A DNA stretch of 64,000 nucleotides from Scatosoma sp045614565 (GTDB lineage: Bacteria; Bacillota; Clostridia; Christensenellales; Borkfalkiaceae): assembly GCA_045614565.1 (NCBI GenBank), contig JAZLDG010000074.1, forward strand, positions 1-64,000, read 5' to 3'. Under the pieces are notes generated by a model. That model was given only the letters and a program-made list of their open reading frames with translations, searched no databases and was not told the origin of the DNA. Within the stretch, counting starts at the first letter, position 1. Every line of letters starts with the position of its first letter. Below are positions 51,448 to 60,285 of the stretch, piece after piece. The translations under genes were made by a program, and so were the position numbers.

Positions 51448-53106
51448 TTACAGCAATCTATTGACTGCGGACACCAACGCCCGAACGGACGAAGTCATAA
51501 TGTCTGTGTGTATCCCCGCGCCCCAAAACGGTTTTCCGTTTTCCACGATACAAATATACGAAGCCGCTTGCGAAGTCGATTTTTCTTCCAACGCGTGTTC
51601 GACGTAATTTTCAAGCGTATACTCTTTTCCCGTAACTTGCTTAATCGCGGTGCTTACGCAATCGAGCCTGCCGTTTCCTTCCACTTCCACGGTCGTAGCC
51701 TTCCCCGCGTACTCGATCACGATCTTGCCCTTAATCCGTTCTGCGGAAACGTCTTGATAACCCGCTTCCAAAACGTTAAGCTTTTCGGTAAGATTGACGA
51801 AATCCCGAATGAAAATGTCGTACACTTCTTTGGACGCAAGCTCTCTATGCTCGTGATCGGAAATACTCTTGACGTGATAGCCGAACTGTTCACGCATTTT
51901 GGGGGGTAAAATAAGCTTGAATTGCGTTTCGAGCACGTACCCGATACCGCCCTTTCCCGATTGCGAATTGATGCGGATAACGTCCGCCTCGTATACTCTG
52001 CCCACGTCGGCAGGATCGAGCGGGAGATAGGGCACAGTCCAAGTATTTTCGTCCCTTTCCACCCTGTATTTCATACCCTTTGCAATCGCGTCTTGGTGCG
52101 AGCCCGAGAACGCCGCGAACACAAGCTGCCCGCTGTACGGCTGACGCTCGCTCACTTTCATTCTCGTCACTCGTTCGTACACCTTGGTAATCGCGGGCAA
52201 ATCGGAAAAATCAAGCAACGGATCGACGCCTTGGGAATACATATTCAACGCTAGCGTCACGATATCTACGTTCCCCGTGCGTTCGCCGTTCCCAAACAGC
52301 GTACCTTCGATACGGTCGCCCCCTGCAAGCAAGCCCATTTCGCTGTCCGCAACCGCACAGCCGCGGTCGTTGTGGGGGTGCAAGGAAATGACGACGTTTT
52401 CGCGGTTTTTCAGGTTTTTGCACATATATTCGACCTGACTTGCGTACACGTGCGGCATAGAATTTTCCACCGTCACGGGCAAATTGATAATCGCCTTATC
52501 GTCCGCCGTGGGCTGCCAAATATCAAGCACGGCGTTACAAATTTCCGCCGCAAATTCAGGCTCCGTACCCGTAAAGCTTTCGGGAGAATATTCAAAGGTG
52601 ATTTTTCCTTCCGCTTGCTCACGGTATTTTTTACAAAGTTTCGCGCCCGTCACCGCAATATCGATAATTTCTTTTTTCTCTCTCTTGAACACCTGCTCGC
52701 GTTGCGCTTTGGACGTGGAATTGTACAAATGCACGATCGCGCGTTTCGCGCCTTTGAGCGCGGCAAACGTCTTTTCGATGATATGCTCGCGGGACTGCGT
52801 AAGTACTTGAATGGTCACGTCGTCAGGAATCAAATTTCTCTCGATGAGCGCGCGGCAAAATTCATATTCCGTTTCGCTCGCCGCGGGGAAACCCACTTCG
52901 ATTTCCTTGAACCCGATTTGACAAAGCAAAGTGAAAAATTCAAGCTTTTCTTCCAAACTCATCGGAATAATCAATGCTTGATTTCCGTCGCGCAAATCCA
53001 CGCTACACCAAACGGGCGGTTTTTCAATCGCCGTCTTTTTCACCCAATCCATCGTTACGCCTTGTGGCGTGAAATATTGTTTCACGTATTTTTGACTGTT
53101 TCTCAT
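51448..53106 (-). CDS. leuA: 2-isopropylmalate synthase (LeuA type 2)
   Basis: 552 residues: a DRE-TIM barrel with SVDLRDGNQALI and the metal HPHNDRGCAVADSE, and a C-terminal regulatory domain (about 425-552) with VEGNGRLDCVSTAIK. It starts the leucine branch from acetyl-CoA and 2-oxoisovalerate and is normally leucine-inhibited. It is the first gene of the operon, directly behind the T-box leader. Confidence 0.96.
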   Translation of the reverse strand: MRNSQKYVKQYFTPQGVTMDWVKKTAIEKPPVWCSVDLRDGNQALIIPMSLEEKLEFFTLLCQIGFKEIEVGFPAASETEYEFCRALIERNLIPDDVTIQVLTQSREHIIEKTFAALKGAKRAIVHLYNSTSKAQREQVFKREKKEIIDIAVTGAKLCKKYREQAEGKITFEYSPESFTGTEPEFAAEICNAVLDIWQPTADDKAIINLPVTVENSMPHVYASQVEYMCKNLKNRENVVISLHPHNDRGCAVADSEMGLLAGGDRIEGTLFGNGERTGNVDIVTLALNMYSQGVDPLLDFSDLPAITKVYERVTRMKVSERQPYSGQLVFAAFSGSHQDAIAKGMKYRVERDENTWTVPYLPLDPADVGRVYEADVIRINSQSGKGGIGYVLETQFKLILPPKMREQFGYHVKSISDHEHRELASKEVYDIFIRDFVNLTEKLNVLEAGYQDVSAERIKGKIVIEYAGKATTVEVEGNGRLDCVSTAIKQVTGKEYTLENYVEHALEEKSTSQAASYICIVENGKPFWGAGIHTDIMTSSVRALVSAVNRLL

Positions 53107-53120
53107 ACTCTTACCTTTCT

Positions 53121-53410
53121 AAAAAAATAATCTCTTTCCCGCGCTAAAAAAGCAGGAAAGAGACGAAGAATTTTTTTCTCCGCGGTACCACTCCGTTTGA
53201 CGGAAATTTTCCGTCCACTCACGTCCTTGAAAGACTTTCCCTATAACGGGGGAATCCGTCCGAATCTACTTGGCGAAATTCGCCGTTCTCTCGGCGGCTC
53301 GGGGAGGAGCTATGTTCCGTAATCCGTGTCGGCTTACACCCGCCGCCGACTCTCTGCTTTTTACGGTTTTTACGAATTTTTTCCCGTCGTTGCCTTTGTT
53401 TTATAATGCT
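53121..53410 (-). promoter_or_regulatory. Leucine T-box riboswitch (leader of the leuA operon)
   Basis: The conserved T-box sequence GGAGTGGTACCGCGG is at 53180-53194. Stem I begins with AGAGAG (53350-53355) and the GTCGGC...GCCGAC apical region. A CTCCTC stretch (53304-53309) near the expected specifier position offers the Leu codon CUC. The terminator CTCTTTCC...GGAAAGAG followed by a T-rich run is at 53121-53162. Uncharged tRNA-Leu would disrupt it and switch on the eleven downstream genes. The specifier was not confirmed by folding. Confidence 0.92.
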
Positions 53411-53417
53411 TGTATAT

Positions 53418-53446
53418 ATTGTATACTACTTTCTTCTTTTTGTCAA
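53418..53446 (-). promoter_or_regulatory. leuA operon promoter
   Basis: TTGACA (53441-53446), 17 bp, TACAAT (53418-53423), about 10 bp before the start of the T-box leader. Confidence 0.85.
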
Positions 53447-53515
53447 GAAAGTACTGTCACCTTTTTCACTTTTTTTACGATATTTTCTTGGAAAATGTTG
53501 CAATTCTTCGCTTCA

Positions 53516-54577
53516 TTACAGCTTATGCACCCAGCGGAAGGTATCTTCAATCTTACCCCATTGAATACCCGTCAAAATATCGTAGAGTTTTTGCGTAACT
53601 TCGCCGATCTTGCCGCCGCCGATTTCGTATTCTTCATCGCCGTACGCAAGCTTTCCGATAGGCGACACGACCGCCGCCGTACCGCAGCCCCAAGCTTCTT
53701 CCAGCGTGCCGTTTTTCATCGCTGCCAAAAGCTCGTCCACGGACAAAAGCCGTTCGCTGACCGAATACCCCAAGGACTTCAAAACTTCAATACAGCTCTT
53801 GCGGGTAATTCCGGGTAAAATCGAACCCGTCAAAAGGGGCGTGATGATTTCGCCGTTGATTTTGAACATAACGTTCATTGCGCCCACTTCTTCAATATAC
53901 TTTCTTTCCACGCCGTCCAGCCACAGTACCTGCGAATAGCCTTTTTTTGCTGCTCTTTCGCCCGCACGCGTGCTTGCTGCGTAATTCCCGCCGCATTTCG
54001 CGTAACCCGTACCGCCGCGCACCGTTCTAACGTCTTCGTTTTCGATCATAATCTTGACGGGGTTAATCCCTTCAGCGTAGTAGCTTCCGCTCGGCGATGC
54101 AATGAGCATAAACGTCGCGCGTTTCACCGCGTGTACTCCTAAGCTTTCGTCGTTCCCGAACATAAAGGGACGAAGATAGAGCGACGTCCCGAACGAATGG
54201 GGCACGAAGCGTTCTTCTAAACGTACGAATGTTTCCAAAATTTCTAACGCGTCCTGCTCGTCTAAAAGGGGCAAGCTCATACGCTCGGCGGAATTGTTCA
54301 TACGGCGGATATTTTCCATCGGTCTAAACAGCTGTATGCCGCCGTCCGCGCGTCTGTACGCTTTCAAGCCTTCAAAGATTTCCGCGCCGTAATGCAATAC
54401 GGTAGACGCGGGATGCAAGGAAATACGCCCGAACGGCACGATTCTCGCATCGTACCAGCCCCGACCTTCTTCGTAGTCCATTATAAACATATGGTCGGTA
54501 AATACTTTCCCAAAGCCCAACTTATCTTCGGGCGGCATTACGCTCGGCGTCGTCGTTTTCGTGATTTTGATTTCCAT
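53516..54577 (-). CDS. ilvE: Branched-chain amino acid aminotransferase
   Basis: 353 residues, fold type IV. ILHYGAEIFEGLKAYR near the N-terminus, the PLP Lys in GTGYAKCGGNYAAS, and EEVGAMNVMF and LTGSILPGITRKS are the typical landmarks of the longer (IlvE type II, eukaryote-like) class. It performs the last step for Leu, Ile and Val. It has its own promoter upstream of the T-box operon; with no terminator visible after it, some readthrough into the leader is possible. The ATG at 54577 follows GGGAG. Confidence 0.96.
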   Translation of the reverse strand: MEIKITKTTTPSVMPPEDKLGFGKVFTDHMFIMDYEEGRGWYDARIVPFGRISLHPASTVLHYGAEIFEGLKAYRRADGGIQLFRPMENIRRMNNSAERMSLPLLDEQDALEILETFVRLEERFVPHSFGTSLYLRPFMFGNDESLGVHAVKRATFMLIASPSGSYYAEGINPVKIMIENEDVRTVRGGTGYAKCGGNYAASTRAGERAAKKGYSQVLWLDGVERKYIEEVGAMNVMFKINGEIITPLLTGSILPGITRKSCIEVLKSLGYSVSERLLSVDELLAAMKNGTLEEAWGCGTAAVVSPIGKLAYGDEEYEIGGGKIGEVTQKLYDILTGIQWGKIEDTFRWVHKL

Positions 54578-54649
54578 AATCCACTCCCGTTCTCCATTCA
54601 AAAAACGAATTGAAGACATAAATTGCATTTATTTATATAATTATACAAT

Positions 54650-54693
54650 ATGATAGCACGCAAAAAAAATTAAGTCAACATTTTTTGCGTGCT
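54650..54693 (-). promoter_or_regulatory. ilvE promoter inside an inverted repeat
   Basis: TTGACT (54673-54678), 17 bp, TATCAT (54650-54655). A 13-bp perfect inverted repeat AGCACGCAAAAAA / TTTTTTGCGTGCT (54655-54667 / 54681-54693) brackets the -35 box. It may be an operator or a second terminator for agcS. Confidence 0.6.
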
Positions 54694-54705
54694 TTTTACG
54701 TTTTT

Positions 54706-54747
54706 TATAAAATTTTAGCCCCGTTCCGCATTTTTTCGGAACGAGGC
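54706..54747 (-). terminator. agcS terminator
   Basis: GCCTCGTTCCG / CGGAACGGGGC (54737-54747 / 54718-54728 on the minus strand) with one G-T pair and an 8-base loop, followed by an A/T-rich run. It lies 9 bp after the agcS stop. Confidence 0.8.
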
Positions 54748-54755
54748 TTCGTTTT

Positions 54756-56387
54756 TTACGCGTTTGCGTCTTCCGCGGCAGGTTCTTCCGCCGCTTCGCC
54801 ATTTTCTACGGCAAGGTCTTTAATAAACTGTTCGTTTTGTTCGGGATATCCCGAAAGCATAGGCACTACGTCCTTGCCCGCTTTCCGATCGAAGTAGTTT
54901 TTGGTAATCTTGGCAACTAAGCCGCCCATAAACACCAAACCGATCAAGTTGGGCAACGCCATAAGCCCGTTGAAGGTATCGGAAATTTCCCACGCAAGCG
55001 TGTTATCCATAATCGCCGCCACGATAACGAGCAATACGTACGCCACTTTGAATACGACCGTCGCGATTTTTTGTCCCTTATCCCCCGTCTTACGGAAAAG
55101 GAACTGTACGCATTTTTCACCGTAATACGACCAAGCGAGAATGGTGGTAAACGCGAACAAGGGAATAATCGTCGCGTAAATAACCGTACCCACGTCGCCG
55201 AACAAGCCTTGGAACGCACGCATCGAAACGACCGTCGTCGAGAGCGAATTGCCGTTTGCGTCTACGTAATACAAGACGTCGGTCATACCCGCTTCGTTGC
55301 CAAACGACACGAGAATAACGAGCGCGGTAAGCGTACAAATAATGAACGTATCGAAGAATACTTCAAAGATACCCCAAAGCCCTTGTTTTACAGGCTCCCG
55401 CGTAGCGGACGCGCTATGCGCGATAACGGACGAACCAAGCCCCGCTTCGTTGGAGAATACGCCGCGCGCAAGACCCTTTTGAATGATTTGCGCGAATACG
55501 TAACCGCCTACGCCCGCAATCGCCGTTTCAAAGCTGAAAATGTTGGAGAATATCAAAACAAACGCATTTCCTACCATCGTAATATTTGCAAAAATGATGA
55601 TAAGTGCCATCAAAATAAACACCACGGACATAAAGGGCACGAGAATGGAAGCTACTCTACCGATAGATTTGATACCGCCCAAGATAACGAGCGCAAGCAT
55701 AACTGCAACCACGATACCGACGATCAAAACGACTACGTTGGTATCCACGCCTTGCACGCTGCCGAAAATGTCTTCAAACGTACCCGCGATATTGTTCGTT
55801 TGCGCGCCGCTCATACCGATTGCCGCGAGTACGCAGAATACCGCCGCCATTACGCCGAGCACCTTACCAAAGCCCTTCAAGAACGAGCCGCCCTTGCCTT
55901 TTACGTCGCGGCCGATACCTTCGGAAAGGTATTGCATAGGACCGCCCGAAAATTCGCCGTCGCTACCCTTTTTACGGAAATACATACCGAGCACGTTTTC
56001 CGCGTAGTTGGTAACCATACCGAAGAATGCGGAAATCCACATCCAGAACACCGCACCGGGACCGCCCGTCATAATCGCGGACGTAACACCGATAATGTTC
56101 CCCGTACCGACCGTTCCCGAAATTGCGGTTGCAAACGCTTCAAACGGGGAAATGGTCTTTTCCTTTTTCATTCCGCCGCCAACCTTGTCCTTTTTTACGA
56201 CCATACTCTTAACGGTAGGAATGATGGTTTCGCCCCAAGACGTACCGAATTTACGGACTTGAAGCACCTTCGTGCGTACGGTGAGATAGATACCCGTGCC
56301 GAGAATTAAAATAATCATCGGCCAGCCCCACACGACGCCGTTGATCGCGGAGTTGACGCTCGCGATCCAAGCCAAAACTTGTTCCAT
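54756..56387 (-). CDS. Sodium:alanine/glycine symporter (AGCS family)
   Basis: 543 residues with about ten membrane helices. Signature regions: FEAFATAISGTVGTGNIIGVTSAI, the GGPGAVFWMWISAFFGM stretch and NEAGLGSSVIAHSASATREPVKQGLWGIFEVFFDT. It takes up alanine or glycine with sodium. The tandem glycine riboswitch in its leader points to glycine as the substrate that matters here. Confidence 0.94.
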   Translation of the reverse strand: MEQVLAWIASVNSAINGVVWGWPMIILILGTGIYLTVRTKVLQVRKFGTSWGETIIPTVKSMVVKKDKVGGGMKKEKTISPFEAFATAISGTVGTGNIIGVTSAIMTGGPGAVFWMWISAFFGMVTNYAENVLGMYFRKKGSDGEFSGGPMQYLSEGIGRDVKGKGGSFLKGFGKVLGVMAAVFCVLAAIGMSGAQTNNIAGTFEDIFGSVQGVDTNVVVLIVGIVVAVMLALVILGGIKSIGRVASILVPFMSVVFILMALIIIFANITMVGNAFVLIFSNIFSFETAIAGVGGYVFAQIIQKGLARGVFSNEAGLGSSVIAHSASATREPVKQGLWGIFEVFFDTFIICTLTALVILVSFGNEAGMTDVLYYVDANGNSLSTTVVSMRAFQGLFGDVGTVIYATIIPLFAFTTILAWSYYGEKCVQFLFRKTGDKGQKIATVVFKVAYVLLVIVAAIMDNTLAWEISDTFNGLMALPNLIGLVFMGGLVAKITKNYFDRKAGKDVVPMLSGYPEQNEQFIKDLAVENGEAAEEPAAEDANA

Positions 56388-56404
56388 AACAGAACCTCCT
56401 ATGT

Positions 56405-56442
56405 AAATAAAAAATAATGACGGAGTATAAAAACACTCCGTC
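56405..56442 (-). terminator. Expression-platform terminator of the glycine riboswitch
   Basis: GACGGAGT / ACTCCGTC (56419-56426 / 56435-56442) followed on the minus strand by ATTATTTTTTATTT, between the second aptamer and agcS. Confidence 0.82.
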
Positions 56443-56499
56443 GGCCGTTACGAAAAAAAGCAAAACTTTCCCTTTGAAAAGGGTTGATTTTACAAAGCA

Positions 56500-56690
56500 T
56501 TTCTCTGTCCTTTTGCCTGAGAGATTAACGGCGGTTTTCCGTCCGTTTTGCCCCTTCGGCACTCGCCTTGCGCGAGCTTCTCCGGAGTGCTATCCGATAG
56601 CAGTTCCCAATCTTGCGATCACCTGAGAGCTTTACTCCTTCGGTCGGACGAACCCGCCCGTCTTCTACTATCTTCTTATAGCGCGCTTTC
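56500..56690 (-). promoter_or_regulatory. Tandem glycine riboswitch
   Basis: Two aptamers in series on the minus strand. The 3' one has GCCGAAGGGGCAA and the hallmark CTCTCAGGCAAAAGGACAG (about 56504-56522). The 5' one has CCGAAGGAGTAA and CTCTCAGGT, closed by GATAGTAG pairing with CTGCTATC. It precedes a sodium:alanine/glycine symporter and a strong terminator, so it probably acts by transcription attenuation. Confidence 0.93.
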
Positions 56691-56704
56691 TTCAATTTTC
56701 GTCT

Positions 56705-56734
56705 ATGATAACACACACTTAAACGTTTTGTCAA
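56705..56734 (-). promoter_or_regulatory. Promoter of the glycine riboswitch / agcS
   Basis: TTGACA (56729-56734), 18 bp, TATCAT (56705-56710). Confidence 0.75.
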
Positions 56735-56834
56735 TAAAATTTCACCCGTTTTTGATAATTTTTTTATCAATCAGTAGATTTTTACGAAAAAAAATGATAT
56801 AATAAAAGAAAAAATTACGGGGCTTTTTATTTGT

Positions 56835-57866
56835 ATGATTAAAAAAACGTATTCGTTTGAAAAGAACGGCAATATTAACGACGTATACACCCTTTCCAAC
56901 GCCGCGGGCGCGGAAGTGGATATTCTCACCTATGGCGGACGCATCACCCGCATTTCCGTACCCGATAAAAACGGAGCGTTCGGCGACGTGATCGTCGGCT
57001 GTGCAAAATCCGAAGATTATTATGAAAAAAATCCTTATTTCGGCGCGACGATCGGACGGTACAGCAACCGCATCGGCGGGGCGCGGTTTGTAATCGGGGG
57101 TAAAGAATATAAACTCGAAGCCAACGAACGGGGCAATATTTTGCACGGCGGTAAGAACGGCGATTTTTCGCGCAAGGTTTGGAGCGCGGAAATTGCGGGC
57201 AATACGCTCGTTTTATCCCATTTCTCCCCCGACGGCGAAAGCGGTTTCCCCGGGAATTTGTCCGTGAAGGTCTTTTTCACACTCACGGAAGAAAACGCGC
57301 TCGTTATCGAATACGCCGCGGTGAGCGATCAAGACACCGTTTGCAATCTCACCAACCATTCGTATTTTAATATCGGCGGTCAAGATACCGTGCTTAACCA
57401 CGAATTGATGATCAAAGCCCGCCGTATCACGCCCGTGGACGAAGAATTGATCCCCCACGGCGAATATATGGATATCGACGGTACGCCGTACAGCTTTTAC
57501 CCCGCGAAAAAGCTGGGTAAGGACACTTTCTCGGACGAAAAAATGATTAAAATGGCGAACGGGTACGATTTTAACTACTGCTTGGAAAGAAGCGGCGACG
57601 GCTTGGAACATTTTGCATACGTGTACGACGAAGAAACGGGTAGAAAAATGGACTGTTATACGACGCTTTGCGGCGTACAGCTTTACACCGCGGGCGGTAT
57701 GGTCAGATTTGACGGCAAGCGCGTATACGGCAACCATTGCGCGCTTTGCTTGGAAACACAAGGCTACCCCAACTCCCCCAACTGCCCCGAATACCCGTCC
57801 ACCCTTTTGCGTGCGGGGGAAAAATACACGGCGACGACCGTTTATAAATTCTCCGTCGTTAAATAA
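56835..57866 (+). CDS. galM: Aldose 1-epimerase (galactose mutarotase)
   Basis: 343 residues. The catalytic His in NLTNHSYFNIGG, the substrate region YSNRIGGARF and the catalytic Glu in CLETQGYPNSPNCPE are all present. It interconverts alpha and beta anomers of aldohexoses. The gene is monocistronic on the plus strand, divergent from the glycine riboswitch/agcS unit. Upstream is a TATAAT (about 56797-56802) without a convincing -35. Confidence 0.95.
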   Translation: MIKKTYSFEKNGNINDVYTLSNAAGAEVDILTYGGRITRISVPDKNGAFGDVIVGCAKSEDYYEKNPYFGATIGRYSNRIGGARFVIGGKEYKLEANERGNILHGGKNGDFSRKVWSAEIAGNTLVLSHFSPDGESGFPGNLSVKVFFTLTEENALVIEYAAVSDQDTVCNLTNHSYFNIGGQDTVLNHELMIKARRITPVDEELIPHGEYMDIDGTPYSFYPAKKLGKDTFSDEKMIKMANGYDFNYCLERSGDGLEHFAYVYDEETGRKMDCYTTLCGVQLYTAGGMVRFDGKRVYGNHCALCLETQGYPNSPNCPEYPSTLLRAGEKYTATTVYKFSVVK

Positions 57867-57890
57867 ACATAAATTATCAGTACGGAAAGA

Positions 57891-57920
57891 TTGACAAAAA
57901 AGCAACATAAAGTGTATAAT
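57891..57920 (+). promoter_or_regulatory. Promoter of the DUF1538/PII operon
   Basis: TTGACA (57891-57896), 18 bp, TATAAT (57915-57920), 40 bp before the DUF1538 start. Confidence 0.78.
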
Positions 57921-57959
57921 ATATTTTAGTATGGTTTTTAGTTTTAGGCGGATTACGAG

Positions 57960-59483
57960 ATGTTGAAAGCGTTATTCCACAAATTGAAAGAAGCGGCGGT
58001 GAGCGTATTTCCCGTCGCTATTATCGTGTTGTTTCTCAATCTTACCCCGCTCGTCAATTTCACACTGACGGAAACCTTGATTTTTGCAGGCTGCGCCGTC
58101 ACACTCGTCGTCGGTATGGCACTTTTCAATCTCGGCGCCGATATGGCGATGACGCCGATGGGCGAACAGGTCGGTTCGGGCTTGTCCAAGTCGGGAAAGC
58201 TCGGCATACTGCTTTTGGTATGTTTCATTATGGGCGTGTGCGTAACCATCGCCGAGCCTGACCTTTCCGTGCTTGCTTCGCAAGTACAAGATATTCTCAA
58301 CGGCACGACGCTGATCGTGACGATCGGCGTAGGCGTGGGCGCGTTTTTACTTTTGGCGATACTCCGTATCGTGTTCCGTTTAAGCCTTGCCCACCTTATG
58401 ACCTTTTTCTACTTATTGTTATTCGCGCTTTCCGCGCTCATTTTGGAAAGCGGAAACGGTAGCTTTTTACCCCTTGCGTTCGATTCGGGCGGGGTAACCA
58501 CGGGTCCTATCACCGTACCCTTTATTATGGCACTCGGCGCGGGCGTTTCAGCTACGCTGGGCGATAAGCACGACCGCGAAAGCAGCTTCGGCTTTATCGC
58601 GCTTTGCTCGATCGGACCTATTCTCGCGGTAATGTTTTTGGGACTTTTCGCAAGCGGGGAAATGGAATACGCGCTCCCTGATTACACGATGCAAACGGGA
58701 TTTGCGGAAATTGCCGAAACCTTTTTGCATACTTGCGGAGAAGTGTTGATGGCGTTGCTTCCCATTATCGCGTTTTTCTTCATTTTGCAATTCGCAGTAT
58801 TGAAATTGCCCCAAAAGCGCATCTTACCCATCGCCGTCGGAATTTTTTACACCTTTTTCGGGCTTGTGATTTTCTTGGCGGCAGTGTCCGTCGGGTTTTT
58901 GCCGCTCGGCTATAAAATGGGTACGCAACTTGCGGCGCAAGACCCCGTACTGCTCGTTTTGTTCGCGTTTTTGTTGGGCTTGACCGTCGTTTTGGCAGAG
59001 CCTGCCATTCACGTCTTGAATAAACAAGTCGAAAGCGTAACGGGCGGCGCGGTGAAAAAGACTTCGATGCTGATCGCGCTTTCCGTGGGCGTGGGCGTGG
59101 CAATCGCCCTGTCCGTTATCCGCGCGATTTTCGATTTCAGTATTTTGTATTATCTTATCGTCGGGTATTTCCTGTCGCTTGGACTTTCGTTCTTCGTTCC
59201 CAAGCTGTACACAGCGATTGCGTTCGACTCGGGCGGCGTTGCGAGCGGGCCGTTGACTTCCAGCTTCATTCTCCCTTTCCTTATCGGCGTTTGCGCGACC
59301 TTGCAGGGGGAAAGCAAAATCCTTTTGGACGCATTCGGGCTTGTCGCGATGGTAGCGATGACGCCGCTCATTTCCATTCAAGCCCTCGGCTTTAAGGCGG
59401 TTGCAACCAAGCATTTACGCGAAAAAATCGCCATGCGCCGTATTCTCGCCGCGGACGACGAGCAAATTATTGATTTTATGTAA
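57960..59483 (+). CDS. DUF1538 integral membrane protein (putative transporter)
   Basis: 507 residues with two DUF1538 repeats, each with the same landmarks: MALFNLGADMAMTPMGEQVG / AEPDLSVLASQV in the first half and LAEPAIHVLNKQVESVTGG in the second, and FDSGGVTTGP / FDSGGVASGP late in each. About 12-14 membrane helices; the duplicated, probably inverted, repeats are typical of secondary transporters. The substrate is not known. Two PII-like genes follow at once, suggesting that a PII-type protein gates the transporter. Confidence 0.88.
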   Translation: MLKALFHKLKEAAVSVFPVAIIVLFLNLTPLVNFTLTETLIFAGCAVTLVVGMALFNLGADMAMTPMGEQVGSGLSKSGKLGILLLVCFIMGVCVTIAEPDLSVLASQVQDILNGTTLIVTIGVGVGAFLLLAILRIVFRLSLAHLMTFFYLLLFALSALILESGNGSFLPLAFDSGGVTTGPITVPFIMALGAGVSATLGDKHDRESSFGFIALCSIGPILAVMFLGLFASGEMEYALPDYTMQTGFAEIAETFLHTCGEVLMALLPIIAFFFILQFAVLKLPQKRILPIAVGIFYTFFGLVIFLAAVSVGFLPLGYKMGTQLAAQDPVLLVLFAFLLGLTVVLAEPAIHVLNKQVESVTGGAVKKTSMLIALSVGVGVAIALSVIRAIFDFSILYYLIVGYFLSLGLSFFVPKLYTAIAFDSGGVASGPLTSSFILPFLIGVCATLQGESKILLDAFGLVAMVAMTPLISIQALGFKAVATKHLREKIAMRRILAADDEQIIDFM

Positions 59484-59498
59484 ACGAAGGGGGCAGGT

Positions 59499-59891
59499 AT
59501 GGCGTTAAAGAATGTTTTACGGAAAACGAAAAAAGAAAAGCCCGCTTCGGCGGATTTCAAAAAACTTAAACTTTTAATCACGGTCGTCAACCGTAGCAAG
59601 GGCGAGTTTTATATGGATTATCTCGGCGGTTTTGAAGTCAATTTCCAAACGAGCGTTTTGGCGCAAGGCACGGCGCACTCGGAAACCTTGCACTTGCTCG
59701 GTTTGGAAAACTCGGACAAAAGCGTAATTTTCAGTATCGTGCGGGAAGACAAAGCGGAAGAAATTTTGCGGGGCTTGGACGAAAAATTCCAAACGGTGAA
59801 AAAGGGTAAAGGGATTGCTTTTACCGTCCCGCTTACCAGCGTCATCGGCGTGGCGATTTATCGGTTTTTAAGTAATAACAGAACGGTTTGA
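59499..59891 (+). CDS. PII-like protein 1
   Basis: 130 residues. After a Lys-rich head (about 1-25) comes a PII-like ferredoxin fold: KLLITVVNRSKGEFYMDYL (strand 1), GLENSDKSVIFSIV, DKAEEILRGLDEKF, and the C-terminal GKGIAFTVPLTSVIGV also seen in the next gene. The canonical uridylylated T-loop Tyr and ATP-binding BQ motif are not evident. It lies 15 bp after the transporter gene and before a second PII-like gene, so the two may form hetero-oligomers. Confidence 0.8.
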   Translation: MALKNVLRKTKKEKPASADFKKLKLLITVVNRSKGEFYMDYLGGFEVNFQTSVLAQGTAHSETLHLLGLENSDKSVIFSIVREDKAEEILRGLDEKFQTVKKGKGIAFTVPLTSVIGVAIYRFLSNNRTV

Positions 59892-59902
59892 AAGGTGGAA
59901 TT

Positions 59903-60244
59903 ATGAAATACGGACACGAATCTATATTTTGTATTGTAAACAGCGGTTACAGCGAAGCGGTTATGGACGCGGCTAAAAAATTCGGCGCACGCGGGGGTAC
60001 GGTTATCAACGCCCGCGGTACGGCAAGTAAAGACGCCGAAAAGTTTTTCGGGATTACGATCGAGCCTGAAAAGGAAATCGTAATGATTCTCGTTCCCGCC
60101 AAATGCAAGGACGACATTTTACACGCCCTGTATAAAGAAGTCGGATTAGATACCGCAGGGCAAGGCATTGCATTCTCCCTGCCCGTCGATAGCGTAGTCG
60201 GCATCACCACCGAAGAAACAAGCAAAGAAACGGAAACGAAATAA
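59903..60244 (+). CDS. PII-like protein 2
   Basis: 113 residues. SIFCIVNSGYSEAVMDAAKKFGARGGTVINARGT gives strand-helix-strand and the T-loop base. EKEIVMILVPAKCKDDILHALYKEVGLDTAGQGIAFSLPVDSVVGI is the second half, as in P-II family regulators. The start is the ATG behind AAAGGTGGA; an upstream TTG overlaps that site. It ends the transporter operon at a strong terminator. Confidence 0.85.
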   Translation: MKYGHESIFCIVNSGYSEAVMDAAKKFGARGGTVINARGTASKDAEKFFGITIEPEKEIVMILVPAKCKDDILHALYKEVGLDTAGQGIAFSLPVDSVVGITTEETSKETETK

Positions 60245-60247
60245 ACG

Positions 60248-60283
60248 AACGCGGGGTTGCATTTTTCAATGCAACCCCGCGTT
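60248..60283. terminator. Bidirectional terminator between PII-2 and the nucleotidase gene
   Basis: A 16-bp perfect stem (60248-60263 / 60268-60283) with a TTTC loop and GC-rich core CGCGGGGTTGC. It lies between two convergent genes. Confidence 0.92.
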
Positions 60284-60285
60284 AT

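Noticed and set aside
56753..56771. TTGATA...TATCAA hairpin upstream of galM as a terminator
   Set aside because: It is a short A/T-only stem lying upstream of both divergent promoters, with no transcript entering that needs ending.
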